Source: Deltaproteobacteria bacterium
GTDB taxonomy: Bacteria; Desulfobacterota; Dissulfuribacteria; Dissulfuribacterales; QOAL01
Length of the DNA: 5,798 nucleotides
Direction: 5' to 3'
NCBI GenBank assembly: GCA_026996955.1
Contig: JALWJV010000113.1
Location: 1-5,798 of the forward strand
In this document: piece by piece, positions 1 through 5,798 of the stretch
Layout of the letters: each line of letters starts with the position of its first letter
Numbering within the stretch: the stretch's first letter is position 1
Notes under the pieces: model-generated
What the model was told of the DNA's origin: nothing
The model's database searches: none
What the model saw: the letters and a program-made list of their open reading frames with translations, nothing else
Made by a program: the position numbers and the translations under genes

Positions 1-2236
1 CAGTAATACCATCCATTCGAGGCATCTGAATATCCATGAAAACAAGGGCAAAATCCTGCTTTGCCAAATAGCCCAGTGCCTCCAGGCCGTCATTTGCAAC
101 CACCAGCCTGTGCCCCTCTTTCTCAAGGATTGTCTTCACCAGCTCCTGGTTCATCAAGGTATCTTCAACAAGAAGGATATCTGCAGAAGCTTTCTTTACA
201 GGCACATCTTCCTGACCACCATTTTCCTCAACCTTATCCATATCAGCAGATTCATTCCCCAGCATCTCAGGTTTATTGCCGGTAACCAGATAAAGAATAC
301 TTTCATAAAGATTCTTTTTTGTTACGGGCAAAGCCACACAGCAGCCAATATGATCCCTGCACGCCTGGCACTGAATCTGATCTGAAGGCGAAGGCGTGGT
401 CAAGATTATCTCAAGGTTGCCATGCACCTTTCCACTCATCTCATGAAAGATATCGTGAACTTCCCGGTTCATCATTGACTTGTGCATGATTACCAGGCAT
501 TTTTTCCCTGGTTTAAGAATGTTGGTGGCAATAAGCAACTGCTGCAGGTTTCCTGCCTCAAGGACATTCAATCCCATGGGTTTTAACATGTCCAATATTG
601 CAGCCCTGCCCCATGGATTCGGGTCAGCAACAATAATTATGATGTCTTGCGCAATCTTTTCAAGCTCCGGTTTAAGCGGATGTTCCGGGTAAACCGAAAA
701 ATCCTGATCAAAACTAAGCTCAAAAGAAAATACCGCCCCCTTTCCAAGTTCACTTTCGACCTCTATACGCCCGCCCATAAACTCAACCAGCCTGCTGGAG
801 ATGCTTAAGCCAAGCCCTGTGCCGCCATATTTCCTGGTAACTGAACTGTCAGCCTGAGAAAATGCATCAAAGATGCTGGATATCTTTTCAGGGCTAAGCC
901 CAATACCTGTATCAATAACACGAAACCTGAGTCTTACCTCACCATTAACCTGATCTTCATGCCTGCCCGCTGACCCTGCAACAGAACAATCCAGAACCGC
1001 CCAGCCTTTTTCAGTAAACTTGGCGGCATTGCCCAGCAGATTAAGCAGCACCTGCCTCAGCTTGTGAGAATCACCAATCAGGCGCTCAGGCACGTCACTG
1101 CCCACATGACTTATAATATCAATATCCTTGTCAAGAATCGCCCTGGATACCGTCAGGGCGACCTCTTCGCAAAGTTCTGAAATATTAAAGGGATGTTTAT
1201 CAAGATTGACCTCACCGGACTCGATTTTGGAAAAATCAAGGATGTCATTAATCAGTGCCAGCAGAGTGGTTCCTGCTTCATGAACTGCCTTTATGTACCT
1301 TGCCTGTTCGGGATTAAGGGAAGAATCAAGGGCAAGCTGTGCCATGCCGATAACAGCATTCAGAGGAGTCCTGAGTTCATGGCTCATATTTGCCAAAAAC
1401 TGGCTTTTGGCTATGTTTGCCTGCTCAGCCTTACTGGCAAGCTTGTATGCCTGTTTCATGGCGTCCTCAAGAGCCCGGGTACGCTCATTCACCATGTCCT
1501 CAAGATGTATATCGCGTGCCTCAATCTCCTTGAGCATCTCATTGAAACTGGTGGCAAGCATACCTATTTCATCATCAGAGGTCTGCCTAACCCTGCGGCT
1601 GTAATCCCTGTCCCTTGAAATCTGCTGCATAACCCCTGCCATTTCCCTAATGGGAACGGAAATTAACTTCTGCATGAACTCCGACAGGATAATCACCAGG
1701 ACAAAGATACCGCCCAGAGCTATGCCCGCTGCACCAAGCATCCATTTCAGGGCGTTATGCAGAGTCCCCAAACTTATTTCAAGCTTCAGGGCCCCTATTA
1801 TGGTCTGATCCATATTAACAGGCTCAAGTACGGTAAGCCTGTCCTTGTAAAACTTATGTTCTACCTGCGTTACGGTTTTAACAGAATCCACTGTGGTGTT
1901 TCCCTGACCAAATCCTTCAGTATTCTCCGGGAACCATGCAAAAGGCTTGCCCGACGCGTCATAAACAACCGCCCTGATAATTGCGCCATTGGTTTTAAGG
2001 GAATCCAGCACCTTGTCCAGTCCGCTCTTGTCTTTAAACACCAGTGCAGCACGGGAGTTATACGCAATCATCCCTGCCACCGCCCTGGCATTTTTAAGCA
2101 TCTGCTGTCTTACAATCTTATACACCACCAGATATGACACTACGGCAAAGGACAGCATGGCAATAAAGCTGACTGTAATGACGATAAAATTCAGCTTTGC
2201 CCTGATTGATTTTATTTTGCCGGGAAGGATATTCAT
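1..2236 (-). CDS. Hybrid sensor histidine kinase/response regulator, partial (C-terminus beyond left edge)
   Basis: Inner-membrane two-component sensor that should autophosphorylate on His and pass the phosphate to a receiver. I translated 745 uninterrupted codons from the ATG at 2236-2234; an in-frame TAG lies four codons upstream, so no earlier start fits. The Shine-Dalgarno is weak (purine-rich AAGATAGAAA). Domains by residue: TM1 about 13-38; periplasmic region about 40-162 resembling CHASE8 (SRAALVF, AVVYDASGKPFAWF); TM2 about 165-187; HAMP about 188-241; a coiled linker; HisKA with NMSHELRTPLN and phosphoacceptor His286; HATPase with N-box Asn399/Asn403, G1 DTGIG (442-446), F-box FDAFSQAD and G2 GGTGLGL (471-477). 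A degenerate receiver (about 531-655) follows, then a second receiver from about 686 with acidic Glu691/Asp692 and phosphoacceptor Asp735 (FMDIQMPRMDG). The window ends inside this receiver, so a C-terminal Hpt domain cannot be excluded. The stimulus is unknown. Kinase identity is secure; the CHASE8 assignment is by resemblance. Confidence 0.95.
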   Translation of the reverse strand, partial: MNILPGKIKSIRAKLNFIVITVSFIAMLSFAVVSYLVVYKIVRQQMLKNARAVAGMIAYNSRAALVFKDKSGLDKVLDSLKTNGAIIRAVVYDASGKPFAWFPENTEGFGQGNTTVDSVKTVTQVEHKFYKDRLTVLEPVNMDQTIIGALKLEISLGTLHNALKWMLGAAGIALGGIFVLVIILSEFMQKLISVPIREMAGVMQQISRDRDYSRRVRQTSDDEIGMLATSFNEMLKEIEARDIHLEDMVNERTRALEDAMKQAYKLASKAEQANIAKSQFLANMSHELRTPLNAVIGMAQLALDSSLNPEQARYIKAVHEAGTTLLALINDILDFSKIESGEVNLDKHPFNISELCEEVALTVSRAILDKDIDIISHVGSDVPERLIGDSHKLRQVLLNLLGNAAKFTEKGWAVLDCSVAGSAGRHEDQVNGEVRLRFRVIDTGIGLSPEKISSIFDAFSQADSSVTRKYGGTGLGLSISSRLVEFMGGRIEVESELGKGAVFSFELSFDQDFSVYPEHPLKPELEKIAQDIIIIVADPNPWGRAAILDMLKPMGLNVLEAGNLQQLLIATNILKPGKKCLVIMHKSMMNREVHDIFHEMSGKVHGNLEIILTTPSPSDQIQCQACRDHIGCCVALPVTKKNLYESILYLVTGNKPEMLGNESADMDKVEENGGQEDVPVKKASADILLVEDTLMNQELVKTILEKEGHRLVVANDGLEALGYLAKQDFALVFMDIQMPRMDGIT
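272..646 (-). other. Degenerate (pseudo-)receiver domain inside the hybrid kinase
   Basis: Residues about 531-655 keep the receiver pattern: hydrophobic beta1 IIIIVADP, beta3 CLVIMHKSMM, beta4 LEIILTT, and a final ALPV followed by a helix. Key positions have changed. The residue at the phosphoacceptor position is His585 instead of Asp, only one of the usual acidic pair remains (Asp538), and the Lys expected before the last Pro is Leu636. The domain is therefore probably not phosphorylated in the ordinary way and may be structural or regulatory. The alignment was done by eye. Confidence 0.75.
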
Positions 2237-2291
2237 ATCAAATTTCTATCTTAAACACCGGGACAGCAGGGAAGACACAAAGGACAATCAG

Positions 2292-2324
2292 TGTCAAGTT
2301 ACTTAAACTTATCGGCACTTGACA
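2292..2324. repeat. 8-bp perfect inverted repeat, possible operator
   Basis: TGTCAAGT at 2292-2299 and ACTTGACA at 2317-2324 are exact reverse complements separated by 17 bases. The repeat lies 56-88 bases upstream of the kinase start codon. Each arm contains TTGACA on the strand pointing outward. It could be a dimeric regulator site, a weak hairpin or chance. Confidence 0.4.
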
Positions 2325-2420
2325 TGTATTACTGGAATCAAACAAACAACAGTGACAGTTCGGTATATTAACTTCACAAATTGTCTTTGCGTTCTTCGCG
2401 GTTCAGCTTTTGTCTTTTTA

Positions 2421-2465
2421 CTTTGAGCTTTGAGCTTCACGCCCCAAGCTTTCAACTTTGAGCTT
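2421..2465. repeat. Clustered short direct repeats of CTTTGAGCTT
   Basis: The word CTTTGAGCTT occurs at 2421-2430, 2428-2437 (overlapping, period 7) and 2456-2465, with a related CCAAGCTTTCAA between the last two. Just to the left lie similar words (CTTTGCGTTCTTCGCGGTTC, then CAGCTTTTGTC). No coding frame uses them. They look like degenerate intergenic repeat material, but whether copies occur elsewhere in the genome cannot be told from this window. Confidence 0.5.
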
Positions 2466-2475
2466 CTTGCCCAAG

Positions 2476-2516
2476 ACGCAAAAAGGGCAGGAAAAGCCGT
2501 TTGCCTTTCCTGCCCC
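2476..2516 (-). terminator. Rho-independent terminator of the OmpA-family lipoprotein gene
   Basis: On the minus strand a 10-bp perfect stem forms between GGGCAGGAAA (from 2515-2506) and TTTCCTGCCC (from 2494-2485), extended by two further pairs across one mismatch. It is followed directly by TTTTT (2484-2480). It begins about 48 bases after the lipoprotein stop codon and should separate that transcript from the downstream kinase. The T-tract is short (five), so some read-through is possible. The plus strand has no T-run after the stem. Confidence 0.8.
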
Positions 2517-2532
2517 CTGTTAATTATTTAAC

Positions 2533-2551
2533 CCGATATTAAGAATATCGG
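2533..2551 (-). repeat. Perfect 8-bp hairpin just after the lipoprotein stop codon
   Basis: CCGATATT (2533-2540) and AATATCGG (2544-2551) are exact reverse complements with a 3-base loop. The hairpin starts 12 bases past the stop codon and precedes the terminator. It has no U-tract and is AT-rich in the upper stem. It may stabilise the 3' end of the mRNA; it is not a terminator by itself. Confidence 0.55.
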
Positions 2552-2563
2552 CTTTCTGTACCG

Positions 2564-3292
2564 CTAAATAATGGGCATTATCTGCACCCTTCTATTCCTG
2601 GCTCGGCCCTCTTCAGTATCATTGCTTGCTACCGGATCAGCCTCACCAACACCGGATACTCTCAGGCGGCTTGCATCAATGCCATGCGAGGCAAGATAGT
2701 CGGCAACAGCCTGGGCACGCCTGAGAGAGAGCTGCTTGTTGTAGTCTTCAGGTCCAATGGAGTCTGTATGTCCCTGGATCTCTACAGTCAAAGAAGGATT
2801 ATTCTTGAGGACCTGGGCAACATTATCCAGAAGTGCATAGTACTCAGGTTTGATTACAGCGCTGTCAAAGTCAAAACGCAGACCCTTAACGATCCAGCAG
2901 CCTACGCTGTTAACCTCGGCACCCCTGGGAGTATTTGGGCACTGGTCAACTGAGTCGAGAATTCCGTCACCATCACTGTCACGTGGTTCCGGACAGGGCA
3001 TTGGAGCCGGTGCAGGCATAGAAGGACAGAGAGCCTTTGCCTTGGCCAATGCATCCCTAGCCATATCAAGGGCCTCCTGGCACCTGCACTTACGGTAAAG
3101 CGCAACGGCTTCCTTGTGTGCCTTGAGAGCAGCCTTGTACTCCTCCGGACACTGCTTGTTAAGCTTGTTAGCAGTGGCGGTATTCAACACCTGCCTGGTG
3201 GCAGTAATCTCGTTGTTTGCCTGCATGCCGGGGCCGGCACAACCGGCAAGCAGCAGCGCTCCAAGAGTTAACACAATCCCAAAAACTCGCAT
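2564..3292 (-). CDS. OmpA-family outer-membrane lipoprotein (peptidoglycan-associated, Pal/OmpA C-terminal domain)
   Basis: A 242-residue protein likely to tether the outer membrane to peptidoglycan. A lipoprotein signal peptide (hydrophobic residues 3-17) ends in lipobox LLAGC with Cys18 to be lipidated; Ala19 at +2 does not signal inner-membrane retention. Residues about 26-90 form a charged, Ala-rich helical region, then a Pro-rich hinge (92-103) and a thrombospondin type 3-like calcium motif (105-121, DSDGDGILDSVDQCPNT). The OmpA domain spans about 136-242 with FDFDSAVI, GHTDSIG and LSLRRA; Asp177 and Arg192 match the residues that bind diaminopimelate in OmpA/Pal. Besides Cys18 there are cysteines at 48, 69, 71, 89, 100, 118 and 132, which is many. 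Start choice is supported by the lipobox spacing and the AAAGGAGA Shine-Dalgarno site. No tol genes adjoin it, so I do not call it pal. It ends at a terminator and appears monocistronic. Confidence 0.93.
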   Translation of the reverse strand: MRVFGIVLTLGALLLAGCAGPGMQANNEITATRQVLNTATANKLNKQCPEEYKAALKAHKEAVALYRKCRCQEALDMARDALAKAKALCPSMPAPAPMPCPEPRDSDGDGILDSVDQCPNTPRGAEVNSVGCWIVKGLRFDFDSAVIKPEYYALLDNVAQVLKNNPSLTVEIQGHTDSIGPEDYNKQLSLRRAQAVADYLASHGIDASRLRVSGVGEADPVASNDTEEGRARNRRVQIMPII

Positions 3293-3300
3293 CTTAAAAG

Positions 3301-3308
3301 TCTCCTTT
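3301..3308 (-). promoter_or_regulatory. Shine-Dalgarno site of the OmpA-family lipoprotein gene
   Basis: AAAGGAGA on the minus strand, 8 bases before the ATG at 3292-3290. It is close to the anti-Shine-Dalgarno complement and supports this start and efficient translation. Confidence 0.85.
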
Positions 3309-3395
3309 CACCAAAAAAAATTTTAAGTTATGAAATTTAAGAACATCTGCCTGTTTTTTTAATACAACCAACAGACAACCATGCCCACACAATAA

Positions 3396-3414
3396 GTTGA
3401 AAAACAAATTCAAC
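3396..3414. repeat. Small palindrome in the divergent intergenic region
   Basis: GTTGAA (3396-3401) and TTCAAC (3409-3414) are exact reverse complements around a 7-base A-rich centre. The overall 19-bp size would suit a dimeric regulator site. It lies downstream of the candidate lipoprotein promoter, within its leader. Six-base arms in AT-rich DNA can occur by chance. Confidence 0.3.
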
Positions 3415-3432
3415 CAAAACCCTTATCGTTAA

Positions 3433-3460
3433 ATACTAAAATAAAACAGGGGAAAGTCAA
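3433..3460 (-). promoter_or_regulatory. Candidate sigma70-type promoter for the OmpA-family lipoprotein gene
   Basis: On the minus strand TTGACT (3460-3455, 5 of 6 to consensus) is followed after 16 bases by TAGTAT (3438-3433, 4 of 6). This would start transcription near 3426 and give a leader of about 134 bases. The -10 is mediocre and the region is AT-rich, so this is tentative. Confidence 0.35.
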
Positions 3461-3498
3461 TATAATTCACCAAATTTCGATTTAATACCTTTTTCCTG

Positions 3499-3527
3499 TT
3501 GGCAGACACGGCTAACGGTCGTATAGT
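3499..3527 (+). promoter_or_regulatory. Sigma70-type promoter for rnr
   Basis: TTGGCA (3499-3504) and TATAGT (3522-3527), each 5 of 6 to consensus, are separated by exactly 17 bases, with AT-rich DNA upstream. Transcription would be expected to start at about 3533-3536, which is at or within three bases of the rnr ATG. The mRNA would then be leaderless or nearly so. The promoter is predicted by pattern only. Confidence 0.6.
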
Positions 3528-3535
3528 AAGAGGCA

Positions 3536-5779
3536 ATGAGCAGAAAAAAAAGAAACCAAGATAAAAACAAAAACAGTTCACATTCATCCTGCAAACACCC
3601 TCGAAAAAAGAAGTCCGCAAAGAAGAAAAATTACCGTGAGCCTCCTAAACCAACAGAAGAGCTCATTCTTTCCACACTGAACAAGGCCGGACATCCGCTT
3701 TATCTGCGGGAGATCATCCATCTTTCCAACACAGAACCCCAAAACAGGGACAAAATACGGCGTTTGGTGGCACGACTGCTTGATGCCGGAAAGATCGTGC
3801 TGCTAAAAGGCAACCGTTACGGCCTGGTTGACAAGATGCACCTGGTACGGGGCATGCTATCAATGCACCCGGACGGATTCGGTTTTGTAACTCCGGAAAA
3901 ATCTTCAGAAGATGACACAGACCAGGAAGTCAAGGACATCTTTATTCCTCCCAGGCGGGTAAAGGGCGCAGTGCATGGAGACACTGTGCTGGTCAGGATT
4001 GACAAATTTGCTGCCAAAGGTCCCGAAGGAACCGTACTAAGGGTAATAAAACACGGGGTCAGGGAAATTGCCGGCACATTTCGGAAAGGACGTTCCGTGT
4101 CTGTTGTAATCCCTGACAACGACAGGCTTCTCTTTGAGGTCATAATTCCTCCTGGCAAAACCGGCAGTGCCTCTGACGGTGACATGGTTGTTGCCAGAAT
4201 AGACCACTTTCCGGAGCAGGGCAGAAACCCTGAGGGCACTGTAATCAAGGTGCTGGGAAACCCTGAAGACATGGCTGTGCAGACCCAGGTTGTGCTCATG
4301 AAGTATAATCTTGAGCAGGAGTTTGCAGATGAAGTCATGAAAGAGGCCAGGGCATTGCCTGACAGGGTCCGTCAAGAAGACCTGCGAGGCAGACGCGACA
4401 TCAGGGACCTGCCACTTGTAACCATTGACGGCATAAAGGCAAAGGATTTTGACGATGCCGTGCATGTCAAGAAGACCCGCAGCGGATACGTGCTCACCGT
4501 TGCCATAGCAGATGTAAGCCACTACGTGCAGCAGCACACCCACCTTAACAGCTCTGCATTTGACAGGGGAACCAGCGTCTATTTTCCAGCAGCAGTAATC
4601 CCCATGCTGCCGGAGGCACTCTCAAACCACCTCTGCAGCCTGGTCCCCGGTGAGGACAGGCTGGTCCTTGTGGCAAGGATATATTTCACACTCAAGGGCA
4701 AGGTCAAAAAAAGCACCTTTTTCAAGGCGGTTATGCACAGCCACAGGCGTTTTACCTACGAAGAGGTACAGGACATCCTGGACACTGGTAAGGATGTCCG
4801 ATCTGCACAGAAAACGCCCGCATCCCTTATCCGCATGGTGAAGCAGATGGAGGAGCTTGCATCCCTGCTTGCAGAACAGCGAAAAAAGCGGGGCAGCATC
4901 GATTTTGACCTGCCGGAATCCGAACTGGTGCTTGGGCTTCAGGGACATATTGAAGAAATTGTAAGACGAGAGCGCAAGGCCTCACACCGCCTTATTGAAG
5001 AATTCATGATTGCAGCCAACGAGGCAGTAGCAAGATTCTTCCAGGAACGCTCCATCCCTGCCCTTTACAGAATCCACGAGCCACCTGAGCAGGAAAAGGT
5101 ATCTGATTTTGTAGATTTTGCCCGCACCATCGGGATAGATGTAAAAATGCCCAGGCAGATTACGCCGTCATGGTGTCAGGATGTTCTTAAAAAGGCAGCC
5201 GGAACCCCTCAGGAGTACATAATAAACACAATGCTTCTTCGCACCATGCGCCAGGCAGTCTATTCCGCCTCAAACCTGGGGCATTTTGGCCTTGCCTCAA
5301 CAGCATACCTCCACTTTACCTCCCCAATCCGCCGATATCCGGACCTTATGGTGCACAGGATCCTCAAGGGGAACCTGAAAAAGGTCAGAAAAAGACCTGT
5401 TTATACAGAAGAACAGCTTGCAGAGGCTGGCTCCAGCCTGTCCAAAAAGGAAAGGGTTGCCATGGAGGCAGAGTGGGAACTCCTTGACAGGCTCAAGGTT
5501 CGTTACATGGCTGACAGGATAGGCGAGGAGTTTGATGGTGTAATCTCAGGAACAGCGGCCTTTGGATTTTTCGTGGAGCTGTCTGAAATACTCATAAGTG
5601 GGGTGGTAAGGCTGGTTGACCTGGCTGATGACTACTATGAATTTGACAGGAAACGGCAGCAGCTTACAGGAAAGAAAACCGGCAGGGTATTCAAGATGGG
5701 GCAGGCCGTCAGGGTCAAGGTAAAAGATGTAAATATTGCACGGCGGCAGATAAACTTTGAAATAGTAGAAAGCGCATAA
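3536..5779 (+). CDS. rnr: Ribonuclease R (3'-5' processive exoribonuclease, RNase II/RNB family)
   Basis: A 747-residue cytoplasmic enzyme that degrades structured RNA from the 3' end with Mg2+, releasing nucleoside monophosphates. In characterised bacteria it acts in mRNA decay and rRNA/tmRNA quality control. Domains by residue: Lys/Arg-rich tail 1-36; winged-helix HTH_12 about 40-97; cold-shock OB domains about 103-157 (DGFGFV) and 176-222; catalytic RNB about 280-612; S1 about 661-744. Active-site acids are Asp298, Asp304, Asp306 and Asp307 in IDGIKAKDFDDAVHV; Tyr330 matches the substrate-clamping Tyr, and FTSPIRRYPDLMVHR (594-608) is the conserved Arg motif. The N-terminal helix-turn-helix and full length favour RNase R over RNase II. 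It lacks the basic C-terminal tail of the E. coli enzyme (813 residues). An in-frame TAA sits two codons upstream and no other start codon occurs in the tail, fixing this ATG. The only purine-rich site, AAGAGG at 3528-3533, is just two bases away, too close for a normal Shine-Dalgarno. Confidence 0.97.
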   Translation: MSRKKRNQDKNKNSSHSSCKHPRKKKSAKKKNYREPPKPTEELILSTLNKAGHPLYLREIIHLSNTEPQNRDKIRRLVARLLDAGKIVLLKGNRYGLVDKMHLVRGMLSMHPDGFGFVTPEKSSEDDTDQEVKDIFIPPRRVKGAVHGDTVLVRIDKFAAKGPEGTVLRVIKHGVREIAGTFRKGRSVSVVIPDNDRLLFEVIIPPGKTGSASDGDMVVARIDHFPEQGRNPEGTVIKVLGNPEDMAVQTQVVLMKYNLEQEFADEVMKEARALPDRVRQEDLRGRRDIRDLPLVTIDGIKAKDFDDAVHVKKTRSGYVLTVAIADVSHYVQQHTHLNSSAFDRGTSVYFPAAVIPMLPEALSNHLCSLVPGEDRLVLVARIYFTLKGKVKKSTFFKAVMHSHRRFTYEEVQDILDTGKDVRSAQKTPASLIRMVKQMEELASLLAEQRKKRGSIDFDLPESELVLGLQGHIEEIVRRERKASHRLIEEFMIAANEAVARFFQERSIPALYRIHEPPEQEKVSDFVDFARTIGIDVKMPRQITPSWCQDVLKKAAGTPQEYIINTMLLRTMRQAVYSASNLGHFGLASTAYLHFTSPIRRYPDLMVHRILKGNLKKVRKRPVYTEEQLAEAGSSLSKKERVAMEAEWELLDRLKVRYMADRIGEEFDGVISGTAAFGFFVELSEILISGVVRLVDLADDYYEFDRKRQQLTGKKTGRVFKMGQAVRVKVKDVNIARRQINFEIVESA

Positions 5780-5798
5780 CTGTTCGGCGCATTAATGA

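Larger units (their letters stand above)
2237..2563. other. Gene-free spacer between the kinase and the OmpA-family lipoprotein
   Basis: No open frame here shows a recognisable protein. The right third (2485-2551) is the 3' untranslated region and terminator of the lipoprotein gene. The middle (about 2386-2465) is a T-rich stretch of repeated short words, and the left part holds an inverted repeat at 2292-2324. The kinase must have its own promoter here if the terminator works. A TTGACA occurs on the minus strand at 2297-2292, but no convincing -10 lies 16-18 bases from it, so I call no kinase promoter. Confidence 0.7.

Noticed and set aside
1193..1618. Plus-strand open frame of 141 codons
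   Set aside because: It lies exactly antisense to the HAMP-HisKA part of the kinase, whose motifs are unmistakable, and it resembles no protein family.
1757..2137. Plus-strand open frame of 126 codons
   Set aside because: It is antisense to the periplasmic domain of the kinase and has no recognisable motif or ribosome binding site.
2319..2324. TTGACA on the plus strand as a rightward promoter
   Set aside because: The bases 17 further on (ACAAAC) are not a -10, and no plus-strand gene follows.
3353..3360. T-run on the plus strand in the divergent intergenic region
   Set aside because: No GC-rich stem precedes it, and no plus-strand gene ends there, so it is not a terminator.
3461..3466. Perfect TATAAT on the plus strand upstream of rnr
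   Set aside because: No -35-like hexamer lies 16-18 bases upstream and there is no extended -10; AT-rich DNA makes this match likely by chance. It stays a possible alternative start site for rnr.
3429..3620. Minus-strand open frame of 63 codons with a Phe-rich hydrophobic stretch
   Set aside because: The hydrophobic run is the complement of the Lys-rich RNase R tail (AAA/AAG read as TTT/CTT), not a real membrane segment.
3817..4543. Two overlapping minus-strand open frames (3817-4338 and 4037-4543)
   Set aside because: Both are antisense to the conserved OB and RNB domains of RNase R and have no family resemblance.
5780..5798. ATG at 5795-5797 as the start of a following gene
   Set aside because: Only four bases remain, and no ribosome binding site is evident before it.

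Overview
The window comes from a Gram-negative bacterium. A predicted outer-membrane OmpA-family lipoprotein and an inner-membrane sensor kinase with a periplasmic domain both imply two membranes. Moderate GC, a large hybrid kinase, an OmpA lipoprotein with a calcium-type DxDGDG repeat, and an RNase R with a lysine-rich N-terminus would suit a member of the Desulfobacterota (former Deltaproteobacteria). That placement is an inference from protein style only; there is no rRNA or other marker here.

Layout. (1) Positions 1-2236, minus strand: a hybrid sensor histidine kinase read continuously for 745 codons and cut by the left edge. Its order is TM1, a CHASE8-like periplasmic domain, TM2, HAMP, HisKA, HATPase, a degenerate receiver, then the first part of a normal-looking receiver. 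(2) Positions 2237-2563: a 327-base gene-free spacer with an 8-bp inverted repeat, clustered TTTGAGCTT repeats, and a Rho-independent terminator plus a second hairpin downstream of the next gene. (3) Positions 2564-3292, minus strand: a complete 242-residue OmpA-family lipoprotein. (4) Positions 3293-3535: an AT-rich divergent intergenic region with a good Shine-Dalgarno site for the lipoprotein, a possible promoter for it, a small palindrome, and a well-formed sigma70-type promoter facing right. (5) Positions 3536-5779, plus strand: a complete RNase R. The last 19 bases hold nothing that can be called.

The three genes do not form an obvious pathway. The lipoprotein and kinase share a strand but are separated by a terminator, so they are probably independent units, and rnr is transcribed divergently. 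No mobile element, CRISPR array, RNA gene or clearly new multi-gene system is visible. The points most worth a second look are the kinase's first receiver, which lacks the phosphoacceptor Asp and the switch Lys and carries a Cys/His cluster; the rnr promoter, placed so that its transcript would be leaderless or nearly so; and the basic tail of RNase R, which is at the N-terminus rather than the C-terminus.
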